Positions 1 to 9,478 are shown, numbered from the stretch's first letter. The stretch is DNA of 57,151 bases from Clostridiales bacterium (GCA_018365455.1 JAGZJZ010000041.1:1-57151), one strand, 5' to 3'. A program made the numbers and translations. Notes: generated from the letters alone by a model not told the origin.

Positions 1-350
1 CTGTGCATAGCCGCCGCCTGCTGCGCCGCCCTTTACACCGAATACCGGTCCTAAAGATGGCTCACGAAGTGCAACCATAACGTTCTTGCCCAGTTTCTGT
101 AAACCATCAGCCAGACCTACGGTTGTTGTGGTCTTTCCTTCCCCTGCAGGAGTCGGATTGATTGCTGTTACCAGAACTAATTTTCCGTTGGGAGCATCAC
201 TTTCATTTAACAGATTGTAGTCAATTTTCGCTTTGTATTTTCCATATTGCTCAAGATATTTCTCGTCAATACCTGCTTTTGCTGCGATTTCTGTAATTGG
301 GGACATAGTAGTCTCCTGTGCAATTTCGATGTCTGATTTGTAACCCATAG
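1..350 (-). CDS. fhs: Formate--tetrahydrofolate ligase, N-terminal part
   Basis: The gene runs off the left edge, so only the first 116 or so residues are visible. The enzyme joins formate to tetrahydrofolate using ATP, giving 10-formyl-THF for one-carbon metabolism and, in acetogens, the methyl branch of the Wood-Ljungdahl pathway. The protein starts MGYKSDIEIAQETTMSPITE and carries the P-loop-like segment TPAGEGKTTTT and the conserved REPSLGPVFGVKGGAAGGG stretch typical of the family. The ATG at 350 has AAGGAG about 8 nt upstream. The leader holds a THF riboswitch and a terminator, so the product of folate chemistry controls its own enzyme. Identity is certain; the C-terminus is not visible. 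Confidence 0.97.
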
Positions 351-453
351 TTAAATATCTCCTTTCATATTAACCGCTTTTGCGGTGATTTACGTTATAA
401 ATTATACTACGGTCCCCGAAAGGACATGCGCCTGTCTGCCATTCTTAACCAAT

Positions 454-500
454 AAAAAAAGCAGTTGAATCATTTGCCACTCAGCAAATAACACAGCTGC
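454..500 (-). terminator. Terminator in the fhs leader
   Basis: On the minus strand a 17-position stem (15 paired, two mismatches) closes a TGAGTG loop and is followed by seven T. It lies between the THF riboswitch and fhs, so it is probably the expression platform: the ligand-bound aptamer would favour termination. The switching mechanism is inferred. Confidence 0.75.
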
Positions 501-591
501 CCAATATCGGGACTGCCTGCTATACTGCACAAAGAAATAGCATCTGACCATACACATTCTAAATAATATAGAAATAACAATACATCTTTTA

Positions 592-690
592 CGCAGTAGC
601 GGGAGCGATCTTATAACGCGGAAGTCTCCTTCGTTCACCAAAAGCCTCCCCCTTTGGTGACACTTTACGTATAACATCTACTCTACTTGA
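592..690 (-). promoter_or_regulatory. THF riboswitch upstream of fhs
   Basis: The minus strand contains the conserved pieces of the tetrahydrofolate riboswitch (folT-type) in order: AGAGTAGATG, a short P2 strand TTATACG, GTAAAGTG, the P3 hairpin CACCAAA/TTTGGTG, AACGAAG, then the P2 return strand CGCGTTATAA and the closing CGCTCCCGCTACT. P1 is formed by AGTAG and CTACT. The family is known upstream of folate transport and one-carbon genes, and fhs is a known class of target. A terminator about 100 nt downstream completes a transcriptional switch. Confidence 0.9.
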
Positions 691-778
691 ACACATTATT
701 CAATTGTTAATATAGAAAGAAATAAGTCATGCAGATTTCTTTCGGTTCCGGATAGAATTCTCACACCTGAAGTGTATT

Positions 779-814
779 AAAAAAGGGCAACATCATAGAT
801 AACAAATGCTGCCC
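779..814 (-). terminator. Terminator of the GGDEF gene
   Basis: On the minus strand GGGCAGCAT pairs with ATGTTGCCC (one G-U pair), followed by six T. It lies about 150 nt after the stop codon of the diguanylate cyclase gene and upstream of the fhs leader, so it separates the two transcription units. Confidence 0.8.
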
Positions 815-961
815 AGACGGTCGACCTTATCATATAATTTTGATTTCCCTGTGGTACTCCACAACTATCCGTCAGTAATCAAAACCTTTGTTACGATATA
901 TATACTATAAAACAAAGTTAAAAATTTGTCAAGAATTTTGTGGATATTTCACATAAAAATG

Positions 962-2647
962 TTACAATTGATCTCCTTTGTTGTTATATTCCATTTCAGG
1001 CTCAAATAGAACTACGCGGTTGCGGCCTTCTGCCTTTGCACGATAAAGTGCTATGTCCGCTTTCTGATAAAGGGTTGTAAAGGTCGTGCCGTCTTTGGGG
1101 TACATCGATGCCCCAATACTGGCTGATATTTCAATATCTCCATTGACCCAGCGGGCAACCCTTTTGCGCAGAGTTTCCAGGCGTTTTGCAAGGGCGTGGC
1201 TGCTCCCCACATTTTTCATGCAGATCACAAATTCATCCCCTCCAAGCCTTGCTATCACATCATCCGTCTTGCCGGCACTTTTTAAGGTATAGGCAATTTC
1301 TTTTAACACCTGATCGCCAACGATGTGTCCATAGGAATCATTAAGCATCTTAAAGTTGTCAATATCTACCATGACAAATCCATGGTTATGGCGTTTTTCG
1401 CTTTTTACGAACATCTTCGTAACCTTTTTAACAGCCTCCGACCTGTTCAGAACACCGGTGAGATCGTCATTTTCCAGCCGGTACTGCAGCTGGAATTCCT
1501 CTTTCTTTTTCTCATCTATATCGTTAAGTGCCACAAATGCAATAATATCTTTGGAGTACGGGTCCTGAATCAGCTGGATTTCACTTCCCACCCAGAAATA
1601 GTTTCCCTCCGGGTTCAGACGCCTGAATTCGCAATGCAGCGTTTTTATTCCTTCGCAATAGCGTTTCATTAAGTTGGCATAAGAGAACATTTCCTTGTAA
1701 ATATCCTGATCTTCTTTATATATGAAGTGTTCCCATACATATCCTGCTGCTGCCGTAAAAGAAGTCCGGGCACTTTTGGGGATCTCGCCTCCCATAATGC
1801 CCTTAATATACTCCACGGTATCCCTGGTAATATTGTAACGGTAATTCATTACATTACCCGTCAGCTGACTCTCATAAGAGCGCTTCCAACGTTCATGCTC
1901 GATTTCTTTTTCATGGGCTATGGTCATGTCTTCCATGGATATGACCGCAGAGCGCCCATCCTCGGCGAGGGTATAATCATGGCGCAGCCAGACCTGCCGG
2001 TCCTGATCCAGGTTCATTTTTACAATGGTTTCCGCCATCTTGATTCCATCTGTCATCTTTTTAAAAAATGCCCGGTAATCTTCCTGGCTTTCCTCTGCTA
2101 CGATTCCTTCCGTTATGAATGTCTCCGGCATATTTTCCAGTTCCTGGTGGTAAAAAAACTCAGCAGATTTTTCATATAGATATAATATTTCCGTATCCAG
2201 TTCATACCGTGCCGCCATTTTCTTCGTATGTTCCCATACGATCAGACGATAGGTCTCTTCCTGCCCGTACAATCCCTGAATGGCATCTTTGCGAAGGGTA
2301 AAATCCAGGCAGATACACAGGATTGCACTGGGGTGTTCACTGTCTCCTTTACACCGAAGCATAAACCAGCCCATTTCTCCGTTACGTTTCTTTATACGAA
2401 CCTCCAGCTCCAAAGTTGCAGCCGGATTGCCGGGACAGAAACCCGCCATATTGCACATTTCTTCCCAGTCTTCCTGTAACACCAGTTCCTTCATTGCAGA
2501 AGGCAGATCCTGCCGCTCCTCATATCCTAACATTGTATGAAAAAAGGTATTTACATAGGTCAAAGACAGCGCCTCGTCTCCCAGAAACTCACAGACTCCT
2601 GCAGGAAGTATGTCATATTGCGCATAATCAACTGTCTTATTTATCAT
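962..2647 (-). CDS. PAS-GGDEF diguanylate cyclase
   Basis: This 561-residue soluble protein should make cyclic di-GMP from two GTP. The N-terminal 390 residues look like two or three PAS-type sensor modules, the last ending in DIDEKKKEEF before a short coiled linker. The GGDEF domain starts at ENDDLTGVLNR, contains VDIDNFKMLNDSYGH and an intact RLGGDEF near residue 470, so it is probably active. The product-inhibition site RxxD is changed to KTDD, so feedback inhibition may be weak. No membrane segment or signal peptide is seen. It is paralogous to the first half of the 1304-residue protein at 49347-53261 (shared YPKDGT segment and the same PAS layout). No strong ribosome site precedes the ATG. 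Confidence 0.92.
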   Translation of the reverse strand: MINKTVDYAQYDILPAGVCEFLGDEALSLTYVNTFFHTMLGYEERQDLPSAMKELVLQEDWEEMCNMAGFCPGNPAATLELEVRIKKRNGEMGWFMLRCKGDSEHPSAILCICLDFTLRKDAIQGLYGQEETYRLIVWEHTKKMAARYELDTEILYLYEKSAEFFYHQELENMPETFITEGIVAEESQEDYRAFFKKMTDGIKMAETIVKMNLDQDRQVWLRHDYTLAEDGRSAVISMEDMTIAHEKEIEHERWKRSYESQLTGNVMNYRYNITRDTVEYIKGIMGGEIPKSARTSFTAAAGYVWEHFIYKEDQDIYKEMFSYANLMKRYCEGIKTLHCEFRRLNPEGNYFWVGSEIQLIQDPYSKDIIAFVALNDIDEKKKEEFQLQYRLENDDLTGVLNRSEAVKKVTKMFVKSEKRHNHGFVMVDIDNFKMLNDSYGHIVGDQVLKEIAYTLKSAGKTDDVIARLGGDEFVICMKNVGSSHALAKRLETLRKRVARWVNGDIEISASIGASMYPKDGTTFTTLYQKADIALYRAKAEGRNRVVLFEPEMEYNNKGDQL

Positions 2648-2693
2648 TTTGCCACATCTACTTTCTCTGTAAATTATGATCAGCTGCTGCCGG

Positions 2694-5201
2694 TTATTTT
2701 ACAGTGATTTTTATTACTCTTTTAATACCGTTGCATTTTACCGTAATGTTTGTGTTTCCCTGACGAAGTCCGGTCACGATGCCCTTCCTGTTTACGGACG
2801 CCACTTTAGGTCTTGCGGATTTATAAGTGATTTTTCCTTTAGGTACTGCATTTGCTTTGATCGCATAAGTTTTATTCTTCTTTAAGCGTACTGCCGTATG
2901 GCGTAATTTGAGGGAGGGTTCCCTTACGGTTATTTTACAGGTTTTCTTTACTTTGTTTGCTGTCGCCGTAATAAATGCGGTACCTTTTCGGACTGCCGTC
3001 ACCTTTCCCTTTTTATCCACCTTGGCGATCCGGCTGTCACTGCTGCTCCAGCTGATTTTATTGCTGGCTCCACGGATATCTGCTTTTAAAATAACGCTCG
3101 TTTTCCCACCGGTATAGAGCACCGTGGAGGACCTGTTCAGGCTGACTTTCGGTTTCTTAACCGATACCTTGCAAGCAGCACTTTTTTTCTTCCCGACTTT
3201 CGCCTTGATCTCTGCTTCCCCAACTCCTACTGCAGTAATCACACCATTTTTAACTGTCGCTACTTTTTTATTACTGCTGCTCCATGTAATCTTTCTGGAA
3301 TCTGTTGTATCCGATGGATAAAAGATTACTTTTATCTTACTGGTCATCTTCGGTGCAAGGGTAAGTTTTTGTTTTGTCAAAGCAATCCTGTTCAGAGGGG
3401 ATTTTACGGTAACCTTACATTTAGCAGTTAAATTCCCCACTCTTGCAGTAATTACCGTGCTTCCTGCGCGCAGCCCCAATACTTTTCCATTTTTGTCCAC
3501 GGCTGCTATTTTACTGTCCTTGGAAGTCCAGGTTACTCTTTTATCAACGGTTGTATCTTCCGGTGAATATGATACCCGCAGTGTGGATGTTCCATTTTTA
3601 TTTATGGTGAGATTGGTTTTATTTAAGTTGATTCTCTCCAGTAATGTGACTCTCGGTCTGGGATTTGGAACTGCGGCCTTAGAAGTAAACGCCTTCATCC
3701 GAACGCTGTATCCTTGCTGATCCCCATCATACCAGACATTTCCGTTCTTATTGCCCACGAAGCTCTGCCCGGCTTCTGTATGGTTCGTGATATGCATATC
3801 ACTATATCTTGTATCCGACTTATCAATATGCAGGAGTACATTCGTCCCGCTTCGATTGGTAAATGTTATGACCACAGAGAATCTTTCCCCTTTATCCAAA
3901 TGTACTTTTTCATTCAGAGGAATGGTATAATAACCGGAATAAGAAACATTACCGGTTTGCTCGCTGGTAAAAACCGGGACGCCGCTTACAGGATTTGTTT
4001 GATCTCTGACGTTTCGATAGATCTGTATTTTATAAGAAAGATTCGGTGTCTCACTCATAAAAGAGACTGCTTCCAGAATCTCTCCGTTGGCATTTGCAGA
4101 AGCTGTCTGATAAATATTGCCGGCGCTGTAGCCATTTTGTATCCTTACATAGCCATCGTATATGGTACCGTCATACTGATAAATGTGATCGTAATTATCC
4201 GCCGCTTCCCCTTCCATTACAAATGCGTAAGAATCGCTGCGATTTAAATAATTGTCTTCATAGGAAATCCAGAAATATCCCCGATCTCCCCAGGCACTGC
4301 CGTAACTGTTTTTCGCCAGCCAGGCTCCGTTATTGATTGGTTTGCAACCCTCCGGAAAATTATCCTTGCTGTAGGTATCATCCCAGCCTACCAGAGTAAC
4401 GGCATGATTCATGTTCCCGTATCCCTGATAGTTATAGGCAGCAGTATTGCGGTTAAAAAATGGTGCCTCGTATACCATTGAAATATAAGATGCGCCATAA
4501 TTTAATATCCATTGCTTCATGGTTATCCGATCCTTCGTCCCAACCCATTTTGCATTTTGCAAATGCACTTTATCCTGATAGGCAACGGCATTATTTAATG
4601 GGCGGATGGATGCCGTATTTCTTGGATAAACCGATACCGATTCATCCGCCGCACCTGTCCAGCTGCTCATAGCCATCACAGCCCACTGAGCATTTCCGCC
4701 AAAATCCAGATACCCCTTGTCCACATTCTGCCTGAGGTAAATCTGTACCTGATCGCCTGCCGTGTTCCCAAATAAATCTGCCGTCCGGTAAAAGGTAAAG
4801 TATCCCAGGTGCTGTTCAGATAAATCCAGTCCGGCACTCCACCCATCTTTTATTAAGGAAGCTTCCAGCGTTCCCTGGAATGCAAATGCCCAGCAGGCTC
4901 CCCATGGATTCTGATCTTTTACCGAAGTGATATATCCCCTATTTCTGGAATCATAAGCTGTTGGAAGCGCCATTCTTGCTCTGGGCGCCGCAGCACTTTC
5001 GCTCTCCGGTATATTGTAAGGCGCCAGTTCCTTTAATTCTGGCTCCATCTCCCTTTGAACCTGGATTTCAGCTTCTGTGAGTGGACGTCCTTTGATATAA
5101 TCCACTCCCCTGTCCACATTCTGGGACGCATAAACCGTAACCGGGAACTGAAATAAAATAATCAGTATTCCCCAAAAAATGATCGCTTTCTTTTTTAACA
5201 T
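2694..5201 (-). CDS. Secreted papain-like cysteine protease with Ig-like repeats
   Basis: This 835-residue exported protein has a signal peptide (MLKKKAIIFWGILIILFQF, cleavage near ASQ), a short propeptide-like region, a peptidase C1 domain and four Big_2 immunoglobulin-like repeats from about residue 520 to the end. The catalytic set is complete: Gln and Cys in DQNPWGACWAFA (Cys near 103), His in NHAVTLVGWDD (near 266) and Asn in AKNSYGSAWGD (near 298). A lectin-like beta-rich region lies between protease and repeats. The Big_2 repeats probably hold the enzyme at the cell wall; no LPXTG or SLH motif is present. A GTG four codons upstream is possible, but the ATG at 5201 is better placed behind GGTGGAG. 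It shares its core architecture with the protease at 36855-38234. Confidence 0.92.
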   Translation of the reverse strand: MLKKKAIIFWGILIILFQFPVTVYASQNVDRGVDYIKGRPLTEAEIQVQREMEPELKELAPYNIPESESAAAPRARMALPTAYDSRNRGYITSVKDQNPWGACWAFAFQGTLEASLIKDGWSAGLDLSEQHLGYFTFYRTADLFGNTAGDQVQIYLRQNVDKGYLDFGGNAQWAVMAMSSWTGAADESVSVYPRNTASIRPLNNAVAYQDKVHLQNAKWVGTKDRITMKQWILNYGASYISMVYEAPFFNRNTAAYNYQGYGNMNHAVTLVGWDDTYSKDNFPEGCKPINNGAWLAKNSYGSAWGDRGYFWISYEDNYLNRSDSYAFVMEGEAADNYDHIYQYDGTIYDGYVRIQNGYSAGNIYQTASANANGEILEAVSFMSETPNLSYKIQIYRNVRDQTNPVSGVPVFTSEQTGNVSYSGYYTIPLNEKVHLDKGERFSVVITFTNRSGTNVLLHIDKSDTRYSDMHITNHTEAGQSFVGNKNGNVWYDGDQQGYSVRMKAFTSKAAVPNPRPRVTLLERINLNKTNLTINKNGTSTLRVSYSPEDTTVDKRVTWTSKDSKIAAVDKNGKVLGLRAGSTVITARVGNLTAKCKVTVKSPLNRIALTKQKLTLAPKMTSKIKVIFYPSDTTDSRKITWSSSNKKVATVKNGVITAVGVGEAEIKAKVGKKKSAACKVSVKKPKVSLNRSSTVLYTGGKTSVILKADIRGASNKISWSSSDSRIAKVDKKGKVTAVRKGTAFITATANKVKKTCKITVREPSLKLRHTAVRLKKNKTYAIKANAVPKGKITYKSARPKVASVNRKGIVTGLRQGNTNITVKCNGIKRVIKITVK

Positions 5202-5289
5202 ATCTATCTCCACCTTGTTGCTTTTCCATGTATTCTATGCTAAACTTCTGTACATAATATTGATACCTTTGATTTACAAACATTGATCT

Positions 5290-5304
5290 CAAGAGCGTGT
5301 TTGA
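5290..5304 (+). repeat. Half-copy of the 'GAGCGTGTTTGA' repeat
   Basis: CAAGAGCGTGTTTGA matches the left terminal repeat of the elements at 13555-13676 and 43724-43884. No matching right end is seen nearby. It lies in the 250-bp gap between the protease and the GNAT gene. Confidence 0.5.
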
Positions 5305-5451
5305 TCATACTTTCTGCAAATATGGCATTGCATAATGACTTTGCATAAAGTGCCTGATTTTTGTGCCTGATGTGCACCTTTAAAGCAGAGGCACAGTGGG
5401 CTGCAACCAGGGCAGATGATCCAGCATGATCTGGAAAGGAGTGTAATTATC

Positions 5452-5727
5452 ATGAACTTTACGTTTCAGAAAAATCAAATTTCCTTACACAATGCCGCCA
5501 ATCAGAAGATGCTGGCAGAAGTAACTTTTCCTGATATAGACGAAAATACCGTTGAGGTAAATCATACCTTCGTTGATGAATCCCTTCAGGGCCAGGGCAT
5601 TGCCGGCCAGCTTATGCTGGCTCTTGCGGAACACCTCCGCTGTGAAAAGAAAAAAGCGGTGCTCACCTGCTCCTACGCTCAGCACTGGTTTTCCAAACAT
5701 CCGGAATATAAGGAGCTTTTAAAATAA
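5452..5727 (+). CDS. Small GNAT-fold N-acetyltransferase (YjdJ type)
   Basis: The 91-residue protein belongs to the minimal GCN5-related acetyltransferases of the PF14542 type. It shows the short beta-strand core, VNHTFVDESLQGQGIAGQLM as the acetyl-CoA binding loop (Q-G-Q-G-I-A), and the family ending TCSYAQHWFSKHPEYKELL. The acceptor substrate is not known for most members. The ATG at 5452 has GGAAAGGAG about 10 nt upstream, which favours it over an in-frame ATG at 5416. The gene converges with the EAL gene on the other strand, with 48 bp between stop codons. It appears to be a single-gene unit. Confidence 0.85.
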   Translation: MNFTFQKNQISLHNAANQKMLAEVTFPDIDENTVEVNHTFVDESLQGQGIAGQLMLALAEHLRCEKKKAVLTCSYAQHWFSKHPEYKELLK

Positions 5728-5775
5728 AAATGACCTTATAATAAAATGTTCTTTATTACAAAACATTTCACGAAT

Positions 5776-7749
5776 TTACACATGAACCGTTTCGTTCTCT
5801 AAAAACTGTTCAAATTCTTCAGGCGGCAGAGGAGTGGAAAAATAATAACCCTGAATATAATCACAATCCAGGCGCTTCAATATCTCATATTGTTTTCTGC
5901 TTTCCACTCCTTCTGCCACAATTTGAAACTGCAATCCCCTTGCAATTTCTATTACATTTTTCACAATCAGAAGATAAACTTCTGATTCTGCTATCTTATC
6001 TACAAAACTTTTGTCTAATTTAATGCTTTCTACCGGAAGGGTTCCGATATAGCTCAGGCTGGAATACCCCGTTCCAAAATCATCAATGGCAAAGGATACT
6101 CCAAACTCGATTAACCGCCGCATAATATTTATGATATATTCAAAAGAATTAATAATAATGCTCTCGGTAACTTCCAGCTGGATCAGTGAAGGATCTATAT
6201 GATATTTTTGAATTACATGTGTCACATCGTCATAAAAGGTGCTTTTGGAAAATTGCACCGTAGACACATTCACATTAATCTGTATAGGCAAAAGCTTCCT
6301 TTTTGCCCTGTGGGCAATCATCTTACATGCTGCTTCTAAAACAAACGCCCCAAGCTGATTAATCAACCCGCTCTGCTCTGCGATGGGGATAAATTCTGTC
6401 GGCGGAATCCAGCCCAGCTTTTGATCCTTCATCCTTAAAAGTGCTTCACACTTTGTATATCTGCCAGATTCTACCCCATAAATAGGCTGATAAAATACTT
6501 CAAAAGATCTTTCTGCCGCCTTTTCACGAATAACTCCTGCAATCAGGTTCTTTCTCTCCAATTGCAACTGTTCCGATTTTCTAAAATACAGTACTTCGCT
6601 GGACTCCGTTTTCTTTGCCTTAGACAGCATGTACTCCGCATTATGTATCACCATTTCAGGATTCCATGCATATTGAGGAAACTCGATTAAAACTACATCT
6701 ATAAACAGCCGGAAATTCTGACTTGTTTTATGTGCCTCACTATGAACAGCACTGACAATTTTCTCCCGGATCACTTCACATTGCCGCTCACAGGATGCCA
6801 GAAATGCAAATTTCGCTCCACCGACACGGTATAACTGTTCCACCGGGAATATGTCAGCACATCTCTTCACTAACAATTTCAGAAGTTCGTCCCCCTTATG
6901 CCTTCCAAAGACAAGATTATAATTATTAAAATTTTTCATATTTAAAATACAGACACAGCCACTTTCTCCTTTTCGGAACATGAAAGACAGATCTTCCATA
7001 AATGCCGTCCTGTTTTTAATCCCTAGCTGCATATCATTAACTACCGCAGCTTTCAGCTGATTTTCATAAACTATGCGTTTGGAAATATCGTAACCAGTAA
7101 AAATAGCCACCGGCTTTGCATCAGATCCAATTACTCTTACACTGTCAATACTCAGATGTTTTTTCAATTTTTCATTATATATCTCCATTTTCCAGCTGGG
7201 ATTATCCGCATTCAGATGGGGTATCGGGCAATGGCTGCAGGGTTTCTGATTATCCCAAAGTGCCTGATAACAGTAATCATTTTCCTGAATATCCGGCAGC
7301 ATATTGCGCAGTTCCTGATTGATAAAACTGATCCTGAAGTCTTCCATCCTGACCGTATATGCCGCCGCATGAATCCCATCCAGAACGGTCCTGGTCATGC
7401 GGACAGACTCTTTTACACTGGTAATATCAACACCGGTACATATAACGCACTTTCCCAGTTCTTCATCCTGATAATCACTATAATCCAGCTGAAGCCACTG
7501 CTGCAGGTTTTCCATCCACATAACAGACCGTACATTCTTCTTTCCATGCCCGATTTTCTCCGCCGGACAATCGCTGCAGACCTCTTCACTGCCAAAAAAT
7601 AATTTATGGCAGGTGATATCCTTTTGTAAATTCGGAAATTTCTCCCTTAACACCCTATTTGTATATAAAAACTGATGTGTATCACAACGTACCGCATAGA
7701 CAAATGCATCCATATTATCTACAATACGTTCAGAATCCCACTTCGCCAT
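5776..7749 (-). CDS. EAL phosphodiesterase with degenerate GGDEF and Cys-motif sensor repeats
   Basis: This 657-residue protein should hydrolyse cyclic di-GMP. It has two N-terminal PAS-like modules, each holding the same spaced motif C-x10-C-x2-C-P (CHKLFFGSEEVCSDCP and CYQALWDNQKPCSHCP). The GGDEF domain is degenerate (RVGGAKF near residue 312) and is probably a regulatory GTP-binding or dead domain. The EAL domain looks catalytic: EALLRM near 435, NVNVS, LEVTES, IDDFGTGYSS, IKLDKSFV, VAEGVES and QGYYFSTPL. The ATG has AAGGAGA about 10 nt upstream. No membrane segment is seen. The Cys motifs suggest metal, Fe-S, heme or redox sensing, but nothing here decides which. Confidence 0.93.
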   Translation of the reverse strand: MAKWDSERIVDNMDAFVYAVRCDTHQFLYTNRVLREKFPNLQKDITCHKLFFGSEEVCSDCPAEKIGHGKKNVRSVMWMENLQQWLQLDYSDYQDEELGKCVICTGVDITSVKESVRMTRTVLDGIHAAAYTVRMEDFRISFINQELRNMLPDIQENDYCYQALWDNQKPCSHCPIPHLNADNPSWKMEIYNEKLKKHLSIDSVRVIGSDAKPVAIFTGYDISKRIVYENQLKAAVVNDMQLGIKNRTAFMEDLSFMFRKGESGCVCILNMKNFNNYNLVFGRHKGDELLKLLVKRCADIFPVEQLYRVGGAKFAFLASCERQCEVIREKIVSAVHSEAHKTSQNFRLFIDVVLIEFPQYAWNPEMVIHNAEYMLSKAKKTESSEVLYFRKSEQLQLERKNLIAGVIREKAAERSFEVFYQPIYGVESGRYTKCEALLRMKDQKLGWIPPTEFIPIAEQSGLINQLGAFVLEAACKMIAHRAKRKLLPIQINVNVSTVQFSKSTFYDDVTHVIQKYHIDPSLIQLEVTESIIINSFEYIINIMRRLIEFGVSFAIDDFGTGYSSLSYIGTLPVESIKLDKSFVDKIAESEVYLLIVKNVIEIARGLQFQIVAEGVESRKQYEILKRLDCDYIQGYYFSTPLPPEEFEQFLENETVHV

Positions 7750-7838
7750 TTATGCCTTCTCCTTAAAATATCCGCTTTTATAGTCTGCCATATGCCTACT
7801 AATTATAACATACTTACCTGTAAATGGGACATTCTTTT

Positions 7839-9377
7839 TCACAAAATCTCTTTTTCAATATCCAGTATTTTATCGGTCCATCCCCTGTAAAATTTTTCCT
7901 CATGGGAAACCAGAATGACACTTCCTTCAAATTTCATCAGGGCTACTTTCAGCGCTTCTTTGGCATCCTGATCCAGATGGTTTGTTGGTTCATCCATAAT
8001 CAGAAAATTACACGGGGATAGGAGAAGTCTGCAAAGCTTAACCTTAGACTGCTCACCGCCGCTTAAAGATTCAATCCCCCTAAGCACATGTTCTTCTTTT
8101 ACTCCACAACGTGCCAGTGCCTTACGAACTTCTTTATTTTTCATTGACGGATACCGATCTGAAATAATCTGAAGCGGGGTTCTGTTTGGATCTTCCCACC
8201 GCAGATCCTGTTCATAATATCCAATCTTTACCTGGTCTAAAAACTTGAAACCGCCTGCTAATTTAGGTATTTTTCCAATCAATGTCTTTAACAGCGTGGA
8301 TTTGCCGATTCCGTTAAATCCGGTAATTACAAGCTTCTGTCCACCGTTGACAACAAAACTGATTTTAGACAACAGCGGATAATAATATCCGATTTCCAGA
8401 TTGGAAACCGTAAGCGCCTTGCCAGGAGAGATCTCCGTCTCCTGAAACTGTATCACAGGCTTAGTAGTAAAGTTGGGCGGTGCAATACGCTCCAGACGGT
8501 CCAGTTGTTTCTGCCTCCCCCTTGCCATTTTTGCATTTACTCCGGCTTTATTTTTTCGGATATACGCTTCCGTCTTTTCAATTTTCCGCTGCTGTGCATG
8601 ATACTGACGGATATAATCCTCTCTGAGATGTACCTTCTGATCCAGGAACTTCAGGTAGCTTCCATTGTATTTACGCACTGTACCAAATTCTATATCTAGA
8701 ATTCCCGTAGTTACTTTCTCTAAAAATTCAAAATCATGGGATACCACCACATATGCCCCTTCAAAGCTGCACAGAAACTCAGACAGCCAATCCACATGCT
8801 CTTTATCCAGAAAGTTAGTCGGCTCATCCAAAAGAAGAACCTCCGGCTTAGCTAACAATAATTTTGCCAAAATTACCTTGGCCCGCTGTCCCCCGCTCAG
8901 CTTTTCCAGCTGCTGATCCAGTCCGATGGCATCCAGTCCAAGTCCCGTAGCCACTTTGCCAATTTTACTTCCAATTTCATAAAATTCTGCTGTAACCAGC
9001 TGCTCCTGATACCTTCCTGCCCGGATCAGCAGCTCTTCCTTATCCTCTTCTGCCCCTTCCTGATACAGCCTCTCCATTTTTTCTTCCATGGCATAGAGCT
9101 CTGCAAACGCCGTCTGAAGATACTCCACTATAGTCATATCCTGCCTGATCACCGCATACTGGTCAAGGTGGCCAATCTGAATCCCAGACTGCCACTTTAC
9201 TTCTCCCTGGTCAGGCACAATCTCACCCAGCAAAATACTGATCAGGGTACTTTTTCCGGCCCCATTCTGTCCCACAACTCCAATGTGTTCCCCTTTAAAT
9301 AAGTGAAACTCCGCATTCTGATACAATGCTTTTTCTGCAAAACTGTGTGTTAATTCTGTAACGTCTAATAAACTCAT
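7839..9377 (-). CDS. ABC-F ATPase, probable antibiotic-responsive ribosome factor
   Basis: The 512-residue soluble protein has two ABC domains and no membrane part. Walker A motifs are GQNGAGKST and GFNGIGKST, signatures LSGGQRAK and LSGGEQSK, Walker B motifs LLLDEPTNFLD and FLIMDEPTNHLD. The charged interdomain linker (about residues 240-315) is the part that reaches the peptidyl-transferase centre in ABC-F proteins. Such factors act on stalled or drug-bound ribosomes. The long leader with a small reading frame and two terminators is the arrangement known for drug-induced members, which supports a resistance role. The second ATG of MDMSLL is preferred because AGAGGA sits directly against the first. 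Which drug classes it acts on cannot be read from the sequence. Confidence 0.9.
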   Translation of the reverse strand: MSLLDVTELTHSFAEKALYQNAEFHLFKGEHIGVVGQNGAGKSTLISILLGEIVPDQGEVKWQSGIQIGHLDQYAVIRQDMTIVEYLQTAFAELYAMEEKMERLYQEGAEEDKEELLIRAGRYQEQLVTAEFYEIGSKIGKVATGLGLDAIGLDQQLEKLSGGQRAKVILAKLLLAKPEVLLLDEPTNFLDKEHVDWLSEFLCSFEGAYVVVSHDFEFLEKVTTGILDIEFGTVRKYNGSYLKFLDQKVHLREDYIRQYHAQQRKIEKTEAYIRKNKAGVNAKMARGRQKQLDRLERIAPPNFTTKPVIQFQETEISPGKALTVSNLEIGYYYPLLSKISFVVNGGQKLVITGFNGIGKSTLLKTLIGKIPKLAGGFKFLDQVKIGYYEQDLRWEDPNRTPLQIISDRYPSMKNKEVRKALARCGVKEEHVLRGIESLSGGEQSKVKLCRLLLSPCNFLIMDEPTNHLDQDAKEALKVALMKFEGSVILVSHEEKFYRGWTDKILDIEKEIL

Positions 9378-9387
9378 ATCCATTCCT

Positions 9388-9478
9388 CTTTTCTAAATTA
9401 ATAAATGCAAAAAACTTGATTACCGCACCAAAGCCAATTACCCTTGTGCTCTTTTCTAATTAATAAATACAAAAAAAC
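9388..9478. repeat. Imperfect direct repeat in the ABC-F leader
   Basis: Two copies of a roughly 28-bp segment, about 9388-9415 and 9450-9478, share a CTCTTTTCTA start, an AATTAATAAAT core and a run of A. The gene-proximal copy contains the ribosome site of the ABC-F gene and the distal copy holds the T-run of the second terminator. A local duplication probably created the tandem arrangement. Confidence 0.6.

Noticed and set aside
715..743. Hairpin GAAAGAAAT/ATTTCTTTC upstream of the THF riboswitch
   Set aside because: AT-rich 9-bp stem without T-run or promoter context; could be chance.
5728..5775. Shared terminator between the GNAT and EAL genes
   Set aside because: AAATGTT/AACATTT is weak and lacks a clear T-run on either strand.
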